60,746 nt of DNA from Thamnocephalis sphaerospora (lineage: Eukaryota > Zoopagomycota > Zoopagomycetes > Zoopagales > Sigmoideomycetaceae), in the NCBI GenBank assembly GCA_003614735.1, contig KZ992442.1, forward strand, positions 1-60,746, in the 5' to 3' direction. Under the pieces are notes generated by a model. That model was not told the DNA's origin. It saw only the letters and a list, made by a program, of their open reading frames with translations, and did no database searches. The stretch's first letter is position 1; the number at the start of each line of letters is the position of its first letter. This document shows positions 60,406-60,746 of the stretch, in pieces. Position numbers and translations under genes: made by a program.

Positions 60406-60746
60406 ATGCGTATGCAAATCAAACGACAGCGAATCTGGACGTCGCCTCTGGCACCCATGACCATGTCGGGTAAGCAGTCAGGGAGCTGGCCTGTGCACTG
60501 GACAGTGTATTCACGGGTGGTGAACAGAAACCGACCGTATCATGGCCAGTGTGCAATCGCTGCTGGCGCTGGACACGGCACGACTGCAGGACACCGTGGC
60601 TGCAGGCAAGCAATGCGAGCAGAGGTCGATGTCCGCGACGGGTACGATGCCGCCCGTGTGGCCTGGTCGGCTGGCCATCAACTGCCAGAACCAATACGAG
60701 GTGCAACATGAGCTGCGGCGCGGCGCTATGGTAGTACACCTCCACC
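60406..60746 (+). CDS. Start of an unidentified gene, cut by the window edge
   Basis: A plausible first exon starts MRMQIKRQRIW (60406; a shorter choice is the MTMS at 60457) and ends TCG-G before a GTAAGC donor at 60470. A 58-base intron ending at 60527 joins in frame to ETDRIMASVQSLLALDTARL and continues open to the edge. I do not recognise it, and the second exon could hide another intron after about 60598. The frame has mostly G/C third positions, but the antisense frame is also open, so even the strand is not certain. Confidence 0.3.

Overview
This is a compact, intron-rich nuclear segment from a fungus. About 28 protein genes fill 60.7 kb, most of them cut by several introns of roughly 50-100 bases with GT(A/G)NG donors, a CTRAC-like branch box and an AG acceptor. 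Fungal origin rests mainly on a chitin-synthase export chaperone of the Chs7 family (36475-37849) and on an Ssn3/Srb10-type kinase with fungal signatures. An Edc4/Ge-1 with WD40 repeats, a DNAJC12-like cochaperone, a Nxt1/p15-like export factor and high intron density suggest an early-diverging lineage rather than a yeast or filamentous ascomycete. I cannot name the species. Gene models were spliced by eye: the stops, most starts and the protein families are well supported, but individual internal splice sites are less certain.

Layout from left to right, with strand. BRI3-like Cys protein (+), RVB2 (-), EDC4 (+), CHY zinc finger (-), SFT2 (+), DNAJC12-like (-), SSN3/CDK8 (-), Rieske RIP1 (-), mitochondrial MetRS (+), POLD2 (-), TFB3/MAT1 (+), RRP17/NOL12 (-), NAA10 (+), NOT1 (+), SPP2/GPKOW (-), SGF73/ATXN7 (+), CHS7 (+), NXT1-like (-), YDJ1-type DnaJ (-), DHHC acyltransferase (+), COX4-family subunit (-), UBP3/USP10 (+), RPS0/RPSA (-), GIS2/CNBP (-), SPT16 (-), RPN8 (+), PNS1/SLC44 (-), and an unidentified partial gene (+) at the right edge. 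Neighbours largely alternate between divergent pairs sharing one short promoter (112 bases for POLD2/TFB3) and convergent pairs with nearly touching 3' ends (59 bases for MetRS/POLD2).

The genes are core cellular machinery: RNA polymerase II transcription and chromatin (RVB2, SSN3, TFB3, SGF73, SPT16), mRNA splicing, export and decay (SPP2, NXT1, EDC4, NOT1, GIS2), ribosome biogenesis and translation (RRP17, RPS0, NAA10), replication (POLD2), respiration and mitochondrial translation (RIP1, COX4, MetRS), protein quality control (DnaJ, UBP3, RPN8), and membrane or wall traffic (SFT2, CHS7, DHHC, PNS1). I see no mobile element, CRISPR array, rRNA or tRNA gene, and no clear sign of horizontal transfer. 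The most interesting signals are a DNAJC12-like protein in a fungus, start codons isolated in minute first exons (only ATG for RVB2, ATGAG for NOT1), a 12-base exon in the catalytic motif of the DHHC enzyme, a GC-AG intron in SFT2, an ORF ending exactly on the UBP3 start codon, and one exceptionally long repeat-rich intron in GIS2.
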